NCBI GenBank assembly: GCA_945622055.1
Contig: CALZBV010000036.1
Span: 1-15,078, forward strand
Direction: 5' to 3'
DNA from: an uncultured Clostridia bacterium
GTDB lineage: Bacteria; Bacillota; Clostridia; Lachnospirales; Lachnospiraceae
DNA: 15,078 nt
Shown piece by piece: positions 6,935-14,162 of the stretch. The position numbers were made by a program, and so were the translations under genes. The notes beneath the pieces were generated by a model. It searched no databases. It was not told the DNA's origin and was given only the letters and a program-made list of their open reading frames with translations. How positions within the stretch are numbered: position 1 is the stretch's first letter; every line of letters begins with the position of its first letter.

Positions 6935-9262
6935 TTATGGAAGCAGGATATCCGGTTCATCCCGTTCGTCCCAGGTTACGGTACTTAGTAAAATGTAGCG
7001 CACGATATCTCTGTAAATGTTTTTTTTCATACAATCATAGGAATGCTGTGCTTCCACCTGATACTCATAAATGGGATTACGCTGTGCCGTTGACCTTCCT
7101 CTGACTGCCGATTGCAGCTGCTGCAGATAGTCCACTTCTTCAACCCAGGCATCATCAATGGCCTGAAGCACTGCATAGCGCACAAATTCCTGAAACTTTT
7201 CCGGACTTTTCAGCTGTTTCTCCTGACGGCGCAGTCCGGACTCTACCTGGCGGACCAGAAATGCACGGATTTCCCTTTTTCCATATCTGCTGATTCTCTC
7301 CGGAGATTCGGTAAGCGTATAAGAAATATTGTCCAGAAGGAAGCCGGTAAGCTCGGTTGCTCCCGGTTTTTTGTGTTCCTTCAGAAAATCATCAATAACA
7401 GTTCTCGCTATTTCCAGTATTCTCACCTTGCCGACAGCCCCTCCGTCCAAAAGACAGTCGCGCATGGAATATACCATCTCTCTCTGACGCTGCAGCACAA
7501 GATCATATTCGTACGCCTGCTTTCGGGAGGCGGTTGCAGTTTCCTCGCTCAGCTTCTGTGCTGCCTGAATCAGCCTCTTTAAGCGTTTTTCTGACAGCTT
7601 TTTGTTGGATTTCAGTATTCTGTTATCTACTCCCCGTTTTACAATCTCGTCCTCAAGCGAAACATAAAATCTGCTGAAGCCCGGATCTCCCTGTCTTCCG
7701 GAACGTCCTCTGGCCTGCCGTTCCATACGGACATTCGCCATACGGCCGATTCCGATGACTGCAAGACCACCAAGCTCCTTCACCCCTTCTCCAAGCTTGA
7801 TATCAGTTCCTCTTCCTGCCATGGAGGTAGCAACGGTTACCGCATTTTTCTGTCCTGCCTCACGAATCATTTCCGCTTCCCAAAATGCATTGTTCGCATT
7901 CAGAACATTATGAGGTACCCTCTCACGAACCAGCATCTGCGAAATAAGCTCTGTTTCCGCAATCGTAGAAGCAACGATTAATATCGGCTGTCCAAGCCGG
8001 TGTATCACAAGCGCCTCGTCGAGTGCTGCCTGAAACTGATCCTCGGCATACCGGAAATACCGGTCACGGAAATCGGTTCTTTTTACCGGACAGTTCGGCG
8101 GTATTATAAGAACCCGGAGTCCGTAGACCTCCCCCAGCTCCTGCGCAGCATCCGCAATCGTTCCGCTCATCCCTGCCACCTTCGGAAACATCTGAAACAG
8201 ATTCTGGTAAGTCACGGATGCCACTGATCGTTTTTCCTGGGAAGGCTTTTTCCCTTCCTTTGTCTCGATTGCCTGATGCTGTCCGCCTCTCAGCTTTACT
8301 CCGGGCATCACACGACCCGAGCCGGAATCCAAAAGAACAAGCTCGCCCTTTGCAGAAATCACATACTCCTTTTCCCGACGAAACAGGGTATGTGCGCGGA
8401 GCGCCAGGGCTACATGGCGGTTGATTTCAAAATGCTCCCTGCTGTAAAAATTCGTTATGCCAAAAAAGGTTTCCGCTTTGCAGATTCCCTCTTTGGTCAA
8501 CCAGACGCAGAGCTCATCCTTCTTGTAATCAATGTCCTCCTTCAACGTCGACACGAAAAAATCTGCAAGACCATACAGATTTGACTGTACTCTCGGCGCA
8601 CCGGAGATTACGAGCGGCATCTGTGCACTGTCTAAAAGCACCGAGTCCGCTTCATCAATAATGACATAATAAAAATCACGCAAAAAGCGTTCTTTTGCGG
8701 ATTTTACCAGATTATGAAATAAATAATCAAAGCCGAGTACGCTGTTGGTCGTATATACAATATCCGCCGCATAAATCTCTCTTTTTTCGTCATTTGAGAA
8801 CTGTTTTTCACTGTCCGCAGCAACCCCTGCTGCGACCGTCAGTCCCATAAACCGGTAAACCTGTCCCATCTCCTCTGCATCGCGGAGTGCAAGGTATTCG
8901 TTGGTAGTTACCAGAATCGTGCTTTTTCCCGTCAGCGCGTTTAAGTAAAGCGGCATTGTTGCCACCAGCGTCTTACCTTCTCCGGTATTCATCTGGGCCA
9001 GAAGTCCTTTGTGCAACGCTATTCCACCAAGTACCTGCGTATCATACGGGAATTTCCCAAGGATTCGTCTGTCTGCCTCACATATGGCGGCAAAGGCTTC
9101 CGGTAGCAGCTCATCCAGGCTTTCTCCGTCCGCAAGACGCTTCTTAAAAATCGGAGTAAGTCCTGCCAGTGCTTCATCAGAGTACCCTGCCATATGGTCC
9201 TTCCATTTTCTTACCTGCCCGACGATTTTTTTCAGTTGTTTCAGTTTATATGTCTGTCTCAT
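6935..9262 (-). CDS. secA2: Accessory Sec system translocase ATPase SecA2
   Basis: A SecA-type motor of 775 residues from the ATG at 9262, which would drive the glycosylated SRRP through SecY2. Numbering below counts the alternative GTG codon as 1. Seen: Walker A MNTGEGKT (92-99), VTTNEYLA (119-126), Walker B VIIDEADSVLLD (201-212), the SecA signature GMSGT (365-369), GRGTDIKLGEGV (484-495) and QARGRSGRQGDPG (517-529). The wing/scaffold region continues to the end. It lacks the C-terminal zinc-binding CxCxxxC tail of housekeeping SecA and is shorter than its usual 800-900 residues, as expected for SecA2. In the SecA-conserved stretch before the arginine finger it reads GIGRMANVRMERQ, an accessory-type variant. 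The ATG at 9262 has GGGAA 7 bases upstream; the GTG at 9265 directly before it is the only rival start. The gene overlaps asp3 by 17 bases and sits among asp1-3, gtfA and gtfB, which fixes it as SecA2. Confidence 0.96.
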   Translation of the reverse strand: MRQTYKLKQLKKIVGQVRKWKDHMAGYSDEALAGLTPIFKKRLADGESLDELLPEAFAAICEADRRILGKFPYDTQVLGGIALHKGLLAQMNTGEGKTLVATMPLYLNALTGKSTILVTTNEYLALRDAEEMGQVYRFMGLTVAAGVAADSEKQFSNDEKREIYAADIVYTTNSVLGFDYLFHNLVKSAKERFLRDFYYVIIDEADSVLLDSAQMPLVISGAPRVQSNLYGLADFFVSTLKEDIDYKKDELCVWLTKEGICKAETFFGITNFYSREHFEINRHVALALRAHTLFRREKEYVISAKGELVLLDSGSGRVMPGVKLRGGQHQAIETKEGKKPSQEKRSVASVTYQNLFQMFPKVAGMSGTIADAAQELGEVYGLRVLIIPPNCPVKRTDFRDRYFRYAEDQFQAALDEALVIHRLGQPILIVASTIAETELISQMLVRERVPHNVLNANNAFWEAEMIREAGQKNAVTVATSMAGRGTDIKLGEGVKELGGLAVIGIGRMANVRMERQARGRSGRQGDPGFSRFYVSLEDEIVKRGVDNRILKSNKKLSEKRLKRLIQAAQKLSEETATASRKQAYEYDLVLQRQREMVYSMRDCLLDGGAVGKVRILEIARTVIDDFLKEHKKPGATELTGFLLDNISYTLTESPERISRYGKREIRAFLVRQVESGLRRQEKQLKSPEKFQEFVRYAVLQAIDDAWVEEVDYLQQLQSAVRGRSTAQRNPIYEYQVEAQHSYDCMKKNIYRDIVRYILLSTVTWDERDEPDILLP

Positions 9263-9695
9263 CACTTATTTCCCGTATCACAACGGAATGGAACCGAAAG
9301 CCCGTCATTCCTCCGTTAATCAGTTGCAATCTATAGCTGTAGGTCTTCAGTGGGCACCTGAAATTCACAACCGGATCCCAAATCGATATCGAATCCACCT
9401 CATTTTCAAACCGGTCATAGAAAACCAGACGCAACAGCCACCGTTCCCCCTCCGGACAATCAATGGAAGCCGCAAGCTGATAGCTTCCTTCCCCGTCAAT
9501 AACCGGCAGAGCCGGCTCAATCTTGTTTTTCTGAAAGTTGGTCCGGGAATACCACTGCTTAATTATGGTCCCCGGTGGCATCAGGGCATTGCGGTATTCT
9601 ACATCATCCCCGGCATGAAAAACAATGTTTGCCCCGTAGGTGTAGGTATCCGAAGCAAATTCATTCCATAAAACAGTCCAGCTCTCCAGTATCAT
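9246..9695 (-). CDS. asp3: Accessory Sec system protein Asp3
   Basis: A 149-residue protein, normal for Asp3. In streptococci Asp3 binds Asp1 and Asp2 in a cytosolic complex that engages the SRRP and SecA2 and is needed for export. It has no signal peptide or membrane segment. The C-terminal stretch LINGGMTGFRFHSVVIRE (about 124-141) is the most family-like part, within a beta-rich, probably carbohydrate-binding-module-like fold. The start is an ATGA overlap: the asp2 stop TGA (9694-9692) shares bases with the Asp3 ATG (9695-9693), which indicates translational coupling. Sequence conservation in this family is low, so the call leans partly on position between asp2 and secA2. Confidence 0.88.
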   Translation of the reverse strand: MILESWTVLWNEFASDTYTYGANIVFHAGDDVEYRNALMPPGTIIKQWYSRTNFQKNKIEPALPVIDGEGSYQLAASIDCPEGERWLLRLVFYDRFENEVDSISIWDPVVNFRCPLKTYSYRLQLINGGMTGFRFHSVVIREISDETDI

Positions 9696-11194
9696 TTCTG
9701 CCCCCTGTTAAAATCATTTTCAAGAATTCTGCCGTATTGCTCCAAAAACCACTGCAGAATCGCTTCATTCTCGTCATTGTGCCTGCCGTGAATTCCTTTT
9801 CCGTAAATCCGTACACCCTCCGAACGCAAATGGGAAAGAATCCGGCGATATGCCGTTGCATCATAATCATCCTCCAGCATATAAGAAACAATGAAGCTTG
9901 TTTTTCCAAAGTCTGCGCGGTCAAACTTCTCCCAAAGCTTTTGGTTCAGCTGCTGCGCTGCCTCCTCCGTAGTGTCCCCGCATTGATATAACAGCACATC
10001 CAGCGCCTGCGGAAGCCCACCCGGACGCAGCAGTCTTTCGTTTACCGCAACATCCCCAAGGCTGGCCAGCGGCTTTCCAAGCAGCACCGCATGAGGACAA
10101 AGCTCACAGCCGTAATACAACGCAGCATAGGCTCCGATGGAAAATCCGGAAAACAAAACCTCTTCAGAAGAAAATCCCAGCTCTTCCATTTTGCTTTGAA
10201 TGACCTGAAGAACCAGTCTCTCGTATTCTTCCGTTCCCGTAAATCCGTTTCCTCCGTTCATTCTCGGATCATAGAGCAGCAACAGTGGCTCTCCTGCAAG
10301 TGTCTCATTTTTGGAAAGCGCAAATTCCTCCCGTTGCTGATAGCCTGAAAATCGTACATTAAGAGGTGGTCTTGCGTCTCCCGGATCAAAGTAGCAGAAC
10401 AATTCCTCTCGTTTTGAGGTCACATAACGCTCCCCGCCCGGCAGAAAGTGACCGTGCCCTCCTCTTGATATTCTGCAATGCAGTGTGGAAAGGACCAGGG
10501 TGCCACACCCTTTTGCCCGAATTGATACAAACAACAGCCCTCTTCTGGAATGATTCTCGATGCGAATTTCATCCTTTAGCTGTTCTTCCTTAAAAATACG
10601 GCTTTCTTCTATCTCGTCCGTTGTACCGGCTGTAATCTTTTTGATTTCCAGAAGCAGAGAAACCCCCGGGTCCTTCTGATATTCCAGCCAGAAATCCAGT
10701 GTCTGCATCTCTTCGATGGAAATGTAGTCCCGAAAAAAAGCAGCCTGACGGTATTCTGTTCCAAATTCACCGGACAGACAGACCTTTACATTTCCATTCC
10801 AAGTGATATTTCCTGCAAAATTTCTGCTCACGGACAGCTGATTCAGACTACTCTGTACACCATATGCCACCGGAAAATAGTATCCTGCCTCATTCCACAA
10901 AAACTCTGCGATTTCACTCTGTTTTAAAATTTGTCCTCGTTTCCTGTTGAAAAACTGTGCAAAGTCTCCCTCCGGTACCACCTGCTCCATCACATACAAG
11001 CAATATGGCCTGGTTAATGTATAGAGATGCTCCAGTTCCTCTCCCTCAAAAGCCCGGTCAAGAATTACCAGATCAAACGGCTGTGGTGGCGCCTCCTCCG
11101 GTTTTTCAAAATAAAAATAACGAATGTTACGCGGTTTTTCATATTTTCGGCCGAAATTTTCTTTCCCTATTTGTAAAATCCGAACCTCATTCAA
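9692..11194 (-). CDS. asp2: Accessory Sec system protein Asp2 (acetyltransferase-type alpha/beta hydrolase fold)
   Basis: A 500-residue protein. Streptococcal Asp2 is both an export factor and an enzyme that acetylates GlcNAc on the SRRP, with a Ser-acid-His triad in an alpha/beta-hydrolase fold. That triad can be read here: nucleophile Ser352 in the elbow LFSGFSIGAYAALYYG, an acid among Glu441/Asp442/Asp443 in YMLEDDYD, and His472 in GRHNDEN. The enzyme is therefore probably competent. Residues about 1-75 resemble a small Rossmann-like N-terminal domain beginning RILQIGKENF, as in other Asp2 proteins. The start is a TTG at 11194-11192. It overlaps the asp1 end by 8 bases and has AAGGAGG (11213-11207) 12 bases upstream. 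A nearby ATG (11190) is out of frame and stops after seven codons. The family call is strong; the exact start is fairly secure. Confidence 0.92.
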   Translation of the reverse strand: MNEVRILQIGKENFGRKYEKPRNIRYFYFEKPEEAPPQPFDLVILDRAFEGEELEHLYTLTRPYCLYVMEQVVPEGDFAQFFNRKRGQILKQSEIAEFLWNEAGYYFPVAYGVQSSLNQLSVSRNFAGNITWNGNVKVCLSGEFGTEYRQAAFFRDYISIEEMQTLDFWLEYQKDPGVSLLLEIKKITAGTTDEIEESRIFKEEQLKDEIRIENHSRRGLLFVSIRAKGCGTLVLSTLHCRISRGGHGHFLPGGERYVTSKREELFCYFDPGDARPPLNVRFSGYQQREEFALSKNETLAGEPLLLLYDPRMNGGNGFTGTEEYERLVLQVIQSKMEELGFSSEEVLFSGFSIGAYAALYYGCELCPHAVLLGKPLASLGDVAVNERLLRPGGLPQALDVLLYQCGDTTEEAAQQLNQKLWEKFDRADFGKTSFIVSYMLEDDYDATAYRRILSHLRSEGVRIYGKGIHGRHNDENEAILQWFLEQYGRILENDFNRGQK

Positions 11195-12722
11195 AGGAAG
11201 CCAGCACCTCCTTCCATTTACGTATCAATACCTCCGTGGAAAACTCCTTTCCAATCTCATAGGAGGATATCATTGCTTCATTCCAGTTTTCCAACACACC
11301 CAGATAAAAGTCCAGCACCTCCGAAAGTTCTGCGCCCTCCGAAAGTACTCTTCCATTCATACCATTTCTCACAAATTGCGTCTCCTTTTTTACAATCTGT
11401 GGTATTCCCATACTGATTGCAACTATCTGAAGATACAGCTCCGGCTGCTCCCGCAAATCCACTAAAATACGCTGCTCCTTCATACATTTACTGACCGAAA
11501 GCTCATCCACACAGGTTTCCAGGACAAACCGGTCTTCCGAAAGCTTCCGGTCCTGCATCTTCTGCAGAACCTTGCGCACTCCCTGCACACAGACGCGACG
11601 GATTGCCGGGTCTGTTCGTCTGCTAAACAAATGTACCCGCGCCCTGTCATTTTTCAAAAGATACCCCGCCAGTATTTCAAGAAGTTCAAGAAGCTCCTTC
11701 TCCGGCATATGTTCTACGGGTACAAGGATTTTCTGCACCGACAGCTGACTGCTGATTCCAAAATCCACGCGGGAATCAAACGGGGAAATATACATAATAT
11801 TTTGCAGAAGCGCTCCATAATCGTTTTTGAGACCCTCTATCGTCTTCTCCGAATCTGCCACTACATATCCTGCCTGGCCAAGAAGCCGGCGCATCAACCC
11901 ACCATGCTTTATTTCATAGCGGTTTTCAAAGAAGGAAGCAATGGTTTTTCGTCCCTCCAGTGCATCTGAAAGCAGCGCCGTATGCTGACGGTGCATCGCA
12001 ATACAAAACAAATCACCATCCTTCGTCAGTTTCAGATAGGCCATCAGAACCTCACGAATCAGTTCCTCCATCGTATCATATTCCGATTTTGTAAAGGTAC
12101 GAACCGTCTCTTCCTTCCCATCTGTAATACAATAGTGCGGATAGTTCGGATTTATGATTACATGTCCATTTTCCGCATAAACCCTTGCTTTCCAGACACC
12201 GTTTTCCATCAGGTAATCCTGATACAGCTCCTTGCCGTCTTTATAAACAACGGACCCGGATACAAAACCACGGTCATCATAAATATTTCTTCTGCAAAGA
12301 AGCCCATTTTCATACATATCAATCTGAATCGGATTGCCGTCCTCTCCAAATTCTACCTTTGCAAACTTTTTTTTCTGCAGATAAGCCAGCACAACAAACG
12401 GCGTATATACAAACTCCGTCCCGACCGGCCAGTTTATGTTATTAAAGGAAAATACCGCCGGCTTTTTTCTCCTTATCTCCTGTATCGCATCAAAGCAGGA
12501 CCAGTAGGGCGCACGCAGCACTCCCTGTCGGTGCAGGAAATGACGAAAGTTGGGAGAATAGCCCAACAGCAATACTTTATAGGGTACCGCTCCACTGCGG
12601 TGAAAGAGCTGCATCTGCTTCACGGTATCGTCAAATTCCGTTTGCGTCCGCTGTACATACCAGTACTGTTCTTTTTCGCTCCAGAGCCCGTCCCGGTACC
12701 ATGCCGGAATTAAATATAACAT
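11187..12722 (-). CDS. asp1: Accessory Sec system protein Asp1
   Basis: A 511-residue cytosolic protein. Asp1 of streptococci has a glycosyltransferase-B-like fold without catalytic activity and forms the export complex with Asp2 and Asp3. Seen: family-typical MLYLIPAWYRDGLW at the N-terminus, NNINWPVGTEFVYTPF (94-109), and a beta-rich insertion (about 120-195, repeated Y-x-x-x-G patterns). The insertion parallels the GtfA/GtfB insertions, in keeping with common descent. At the place where GtfA has its E-x7-E pair, Asp1 reads EQPELYLQIVAISMGIP, so the two glutamates become about Gln426 and Val434. This supports a non-catalytic role. The ATG at 12722 has GGAGG 4 bases upstream and lies 17 bases after the secY2 stop. 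Confidence 0.93.
   Translation of the reverse strand: MLYLIPAWYRDGLWSEKEQYWYVQRTQTEFDDTVKQMQLFHRSGAVPYKVLLLGYSPNFRHFLHRQGVLRAPYWSCFDAIQEIRRKKPAVFSFNNINWPVGTEFVYTPFVVLAYLQKKKFAKVEFGEDGNPIQIDMYENGLLCRRNIYDDRGFVSGSVVYKDGKELYQDYLMENGVWKARVYAENGHVIINPNYPHYCITDGKEETVRTFTKSEYDTMEELIREVLMAYLKLTKDGDLFCIAMHRQHTALLSDALEGRKTIASFFENRYEIKHGGLMRRLLGQAGYVVADSEKTIEGLKNDYGALLQNIMYISPFDSRVDFGISSQLSVQKILVPVEHMPEKELLELLEILAGYLLKNDRARVHLFSRRTDPAIRRVCVQGVRKVLQKMQDRKLSEDRFVLETCVDELSVSKCMKEQRILVDLREQPELYLQIVAISMGIPQIVKKETQFVRNGMNGRVLSEGAELSEVLDFYLGVLENWNEAMISSYEIGKEFSTEVLIRKWKEVLASFE
11192..11213 (-). promoter_or_regulatory. Ribosome-binding site and TTG start that define asp2
   Basis: AAGGAGG at 11213-11207 lies 12 bases before the TTG at 11194-11192, inside the last codons of asp1. 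No in-frame ATG or GTG gives the conserved RILQIG start, so the TTG is preferred. The strong Shine-Dalgarno with longish spacing plus overlap with the asp1 stop suggests re-initiation by ribosomes finishing asp1. Confidence 0.65.
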
Positions 12723-12739
12723 AACACCTCCAAAGAGTT

Positions 12740-13945
12740 TTAAATAAATCTTTCGTAGGAATCACTATGCCAGATTGCCCGCATTTCCTGAAACAGATTA
12801 CAAAGCATACCGGTCAGCATCATTGCAGAGGCCGGAAGCATCATCAGGGTGGACTCCACAGCACCGCGATAGGAAAGTACCATCGGTACTGCCATGCATA
12901 CCGCCATTACCGTTGCACCAAGTATGCTGAAACGGGTAACCACCTTGGACAGATATCGTTTTGTATCTGTTCCGGGATGCAGATTTTCCAGGCTGTCACC
13001 ACTTTTTAAAAACTGCTCCGTCAATTCTCCCGGATGAATCATTACCCTTGAGAAAAATATCGTCAGCAGATACAAAATGAAAAGATATACCGTAATCCCA
13101 AGCGGTCTTGTCAATACAAGGTTTTCCTTCAGCCACAAAAAGTACGTGTTTTGAGGTGCAAACCTAAGCACAGTGTAGATAATCAGTTGTGGGAAAAGGA
13201 AAAATGCTGTTGAAAACATCACCGGCATAATGCCAATCGGATTTGCTTTGATAGCAATGTAATTCCGGTCTGCATATATGTTATGTATGGAAATGCGCTG
13301 GACTCCGATTCTTTTCTCGGAAAATTCCATAACCAGCGTAACGACCATTGCCACAAGACTGATACAGACAGGAATCAGTATCTGACGCAGGGTATGACCA
13401 CTCAGGGTATTTTTCATGCCATCCACAATGTTAACAAGAATCAGTACTGTCTGACCGCCGACACCATATTTTTTATTTTTCGCAGAAAGCCGCAAAATCA
13501 TATATGCCCCTGCAATCATCTCAAGCACGCATACCACCTGTGCCCCAAAAACAGAAGCATTTGTTTCTGCATACTCCAACTTCTGCACCCCGAGCAGCGC
13601 CTGAAAGATAGCAAGAAACAACATCAGCTTCAATGTAATCCGGTTCGTCTGTATCCTGGATATTTTTTGACGTTGTTCCGTCTTCTTCATTGCCATGATA
13701 ATCTGGACCAGAATGGATGATGTCATATATGGTCCTATTCCCAACGCAAACAACGACTTCTGATATAAATCTCCCCCGATTGTTTGCCGAATCAGAATTT
13801 CCACGTTTACCGTTCCCGTGGAAAATGCCTCCACATCAACGCCGTACAATGGAATACTTCTTCCAATCAGGTACAAAACCAAAACAAGAAATGTAAAAAT
13901 TATTTTTTGTAGTAATATTCTCTTTTTCCCGTTATTTCTGAACAA
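12740..13945 (-). CDS. secY2: Accessory Sec system translocase channel SecY2
   Basis: A 401-residue polytopic membrane protein and the first gene of the export operon. It would form the dedicated channel for the SRRP, powered by SecA2. SecY-family marks seen: IGRSIPLYGVD in the first membrane region (27-37), SLFALGIGPYMTSSILVQI (64-82), IKANPIGIMPVMFS (232-245), and HPGELTEQFLKSGD...LHPGTDTKRYL, the counterpart of the SecY IPGIRPG loop. About ten hydrophobic segments can be counted. It is shorter than housekeeping SecY (about 430) and much diverged, as SecY2 proteins are. The start is a TTG at 13945-13943: no in-frame ATG or GTG precedes the first membrane helix, and AGGGA (13959-13955) lies 9 bases upstream. 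No SecE/SecG-like or Asp4/Asp5 small membrane partner is encoded in the window. Confidence 0.94.
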   Translation of the reverse strand: MFRNNGKKRILLQKIIFTFLVLVLYLIGRSIPLYGVDVEAFSTGTVNVEILIRQTIGGDLYQKSLFALGIGPYMTSSILVQIIMAMKKTEQRQKISRIQTNRITLKLMLFLAIFQALLGVQKLEYAETNASVFGAQVVCVLEMIAGAYMILRLSAKNKKYGVGGQTVLILVNIVDGMKNTLSGHTLRQILIPVCISLVAMVVTLVMEFSEKRIGVQRISIHNIYADRNYIAIKANPIGIMPVMFSTAFFLFPQLIIYTVLRFAPQNTYFLWLKENLVLTRPLGITVYLFILYLLTIFFSRVMIHPGELTEQFLKSGDSLENLHPGTDTKRYLSKVVTRFSILGATVMAVCMAVPMVLSYRGAVESTLMMLPASAMMLTGMLCNLFQEMRAIWHSDSYERFI

Positions 13946-13959
13946 GCTCTTCTATCCCT
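13943..13959 (-). promoter_or_regulatory. Ribosome-binding site and TTG start of secY2
   Basis: AGGGA (13959-13955) is followed after 9 bases by TTG TTC AGA AAT. The purine-rich leader (GGAAGAGGGG just upstream) could also help binding. The TTG start decides the N-terminus MFRNNGKKRI, a short basic stretch before the first membrane helix that fits the positive-inside rule. Confidence 0.6.
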
Positions 13960-13990
13960 GCCCCTCTTCCCGGTTTTCTTTACTCTCTGT

Positions 13991-13999
13991 ATTATACCA
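13991..13999 (-). promoter_or_regulatory. Extended -10 promoter element proximal to secY2
   Basis: On the minus strand TATAAT (13996-13991) is preceded by TGG (13999-13997), a perfect extended -10. I see no good -35 at 16-18 bases upstream. Transcription would begin near 13984, giving a leader of about 40 bases to the TTG start. The TGGTA part of the element lies in the 3' arm of the stem-loop at 13996-14016. Confidence 0.5.
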
Positions 14000-14016
14000 T
14001 GAACTTCGTTCATGGT
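13996..14016. repeat. Perfect short hairpin, stem 9, loop 3
   Basis: ACCATGAAC / TTC / GTTCATGGT forms a perfect inverted repeat. There is no T-run after it on either strand, so it is not a typical terminator. It overlaps the proximal extended -10 element. It could be an operator-like palindrome, an attenuator stem in a transcript from the distal promoter, or part of a dispersed intergenic repeat. Confidence 0.7.
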
Positions 14017-14030
14017 CTTCCACTCCGCTC

Positions 14031-14057
14031 GGATTTTACAAGCAAGCTTGCAAATCC
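14031..14057. repeat. Imperfect hairpin, stem about 12, loop 2, one bulge
   Basis: On the minus strand GGATTTGCAAGC pairs across TT with GCTTGTAAAATCC, with one G-U pair and one bulged A. It contains the palindrome GCAAGCTTGC (14042-14051). It is 14 bases from the neighbouring hairpin and just downstream of the distal promoter, so it would fold at the 5' end of that transcript. Confidence 0.65.
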
Positions 14058-14070
14058 TCACTACGTTTTC

Positions 14071-14100
14071 ATTATACCATATTTTTTTCCATAAATGCAA
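14071..14100 (-). promoter_or_regulatory. Probable distal promoter of the accessory Sec operon
   Basis: TATAAT (14076-14071) is preceded by TGG (14079-14077), an extended -10, with TTGCAT (14100-14095) 18 bases upstream as a partial -35. The -35 falls in the 3' arm of the hairpin at 14096-14137. A transcript from here would start near 14064 and carry two stem-loops in a leader of about 120 bases before secY2. Confidence 0.55.
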
Positions 14101-14137
14101 ATAGTGACCCCCGGAATCCGGATGATCACTAATTGCA
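14096..14137. terminator. Stem-loop after the SRRP gene, possible weak terminator
   Basis: TGCAA-A-TAGTGA (14096-14107) pairs with TCACTA-A-TTGCA (14126-14137), with a single A-A mismatch, and an inner CCGG-AAT-CCGG stem lies in the loop. It begins 25 bases after the SRRP stop codon. On the minus strand the stem is followed only by TTTAT, a poor U-tract, so it may terminate partially, protect the 3' end of the SRRP mRNA, or both. A plus-strand T-run lies about 16 bases beyond the stem, but no plus-strand gene uses it. Confidence 0.5.
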
Positions 14138-14162
14138 AAAATATCAATTTGTCTTTTTTAGT

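Larger units (their letters stand above)
4095..13945 (-). other. Accessory Sec operon secY2-asp1-asp2-asp3-secA2-gtfA-gtfB
   Basis: Seven genes on one strand with junctions of +17, -8, -4, -17, +12 and -37 bases (secY2/asp1 through gtfA/gtfB). I see no internal terminator, and the tight spacing argues for one transcript with coupled translation. The order equals the core of streptococcal and staphylococcal accessory Sec loci, with SRRP upstream. The response regulator 51 bases further down may belong to the same transcript. Confidence 0.88.

Noticed and set aside
13900..14100. Small 66-residue ORF on the minus strand before secY2
   Set aside because: It overlaps secY2 in another frame, spans both putative promoters and hairpins, has no ribosome-binding site and resembles nothing I know.
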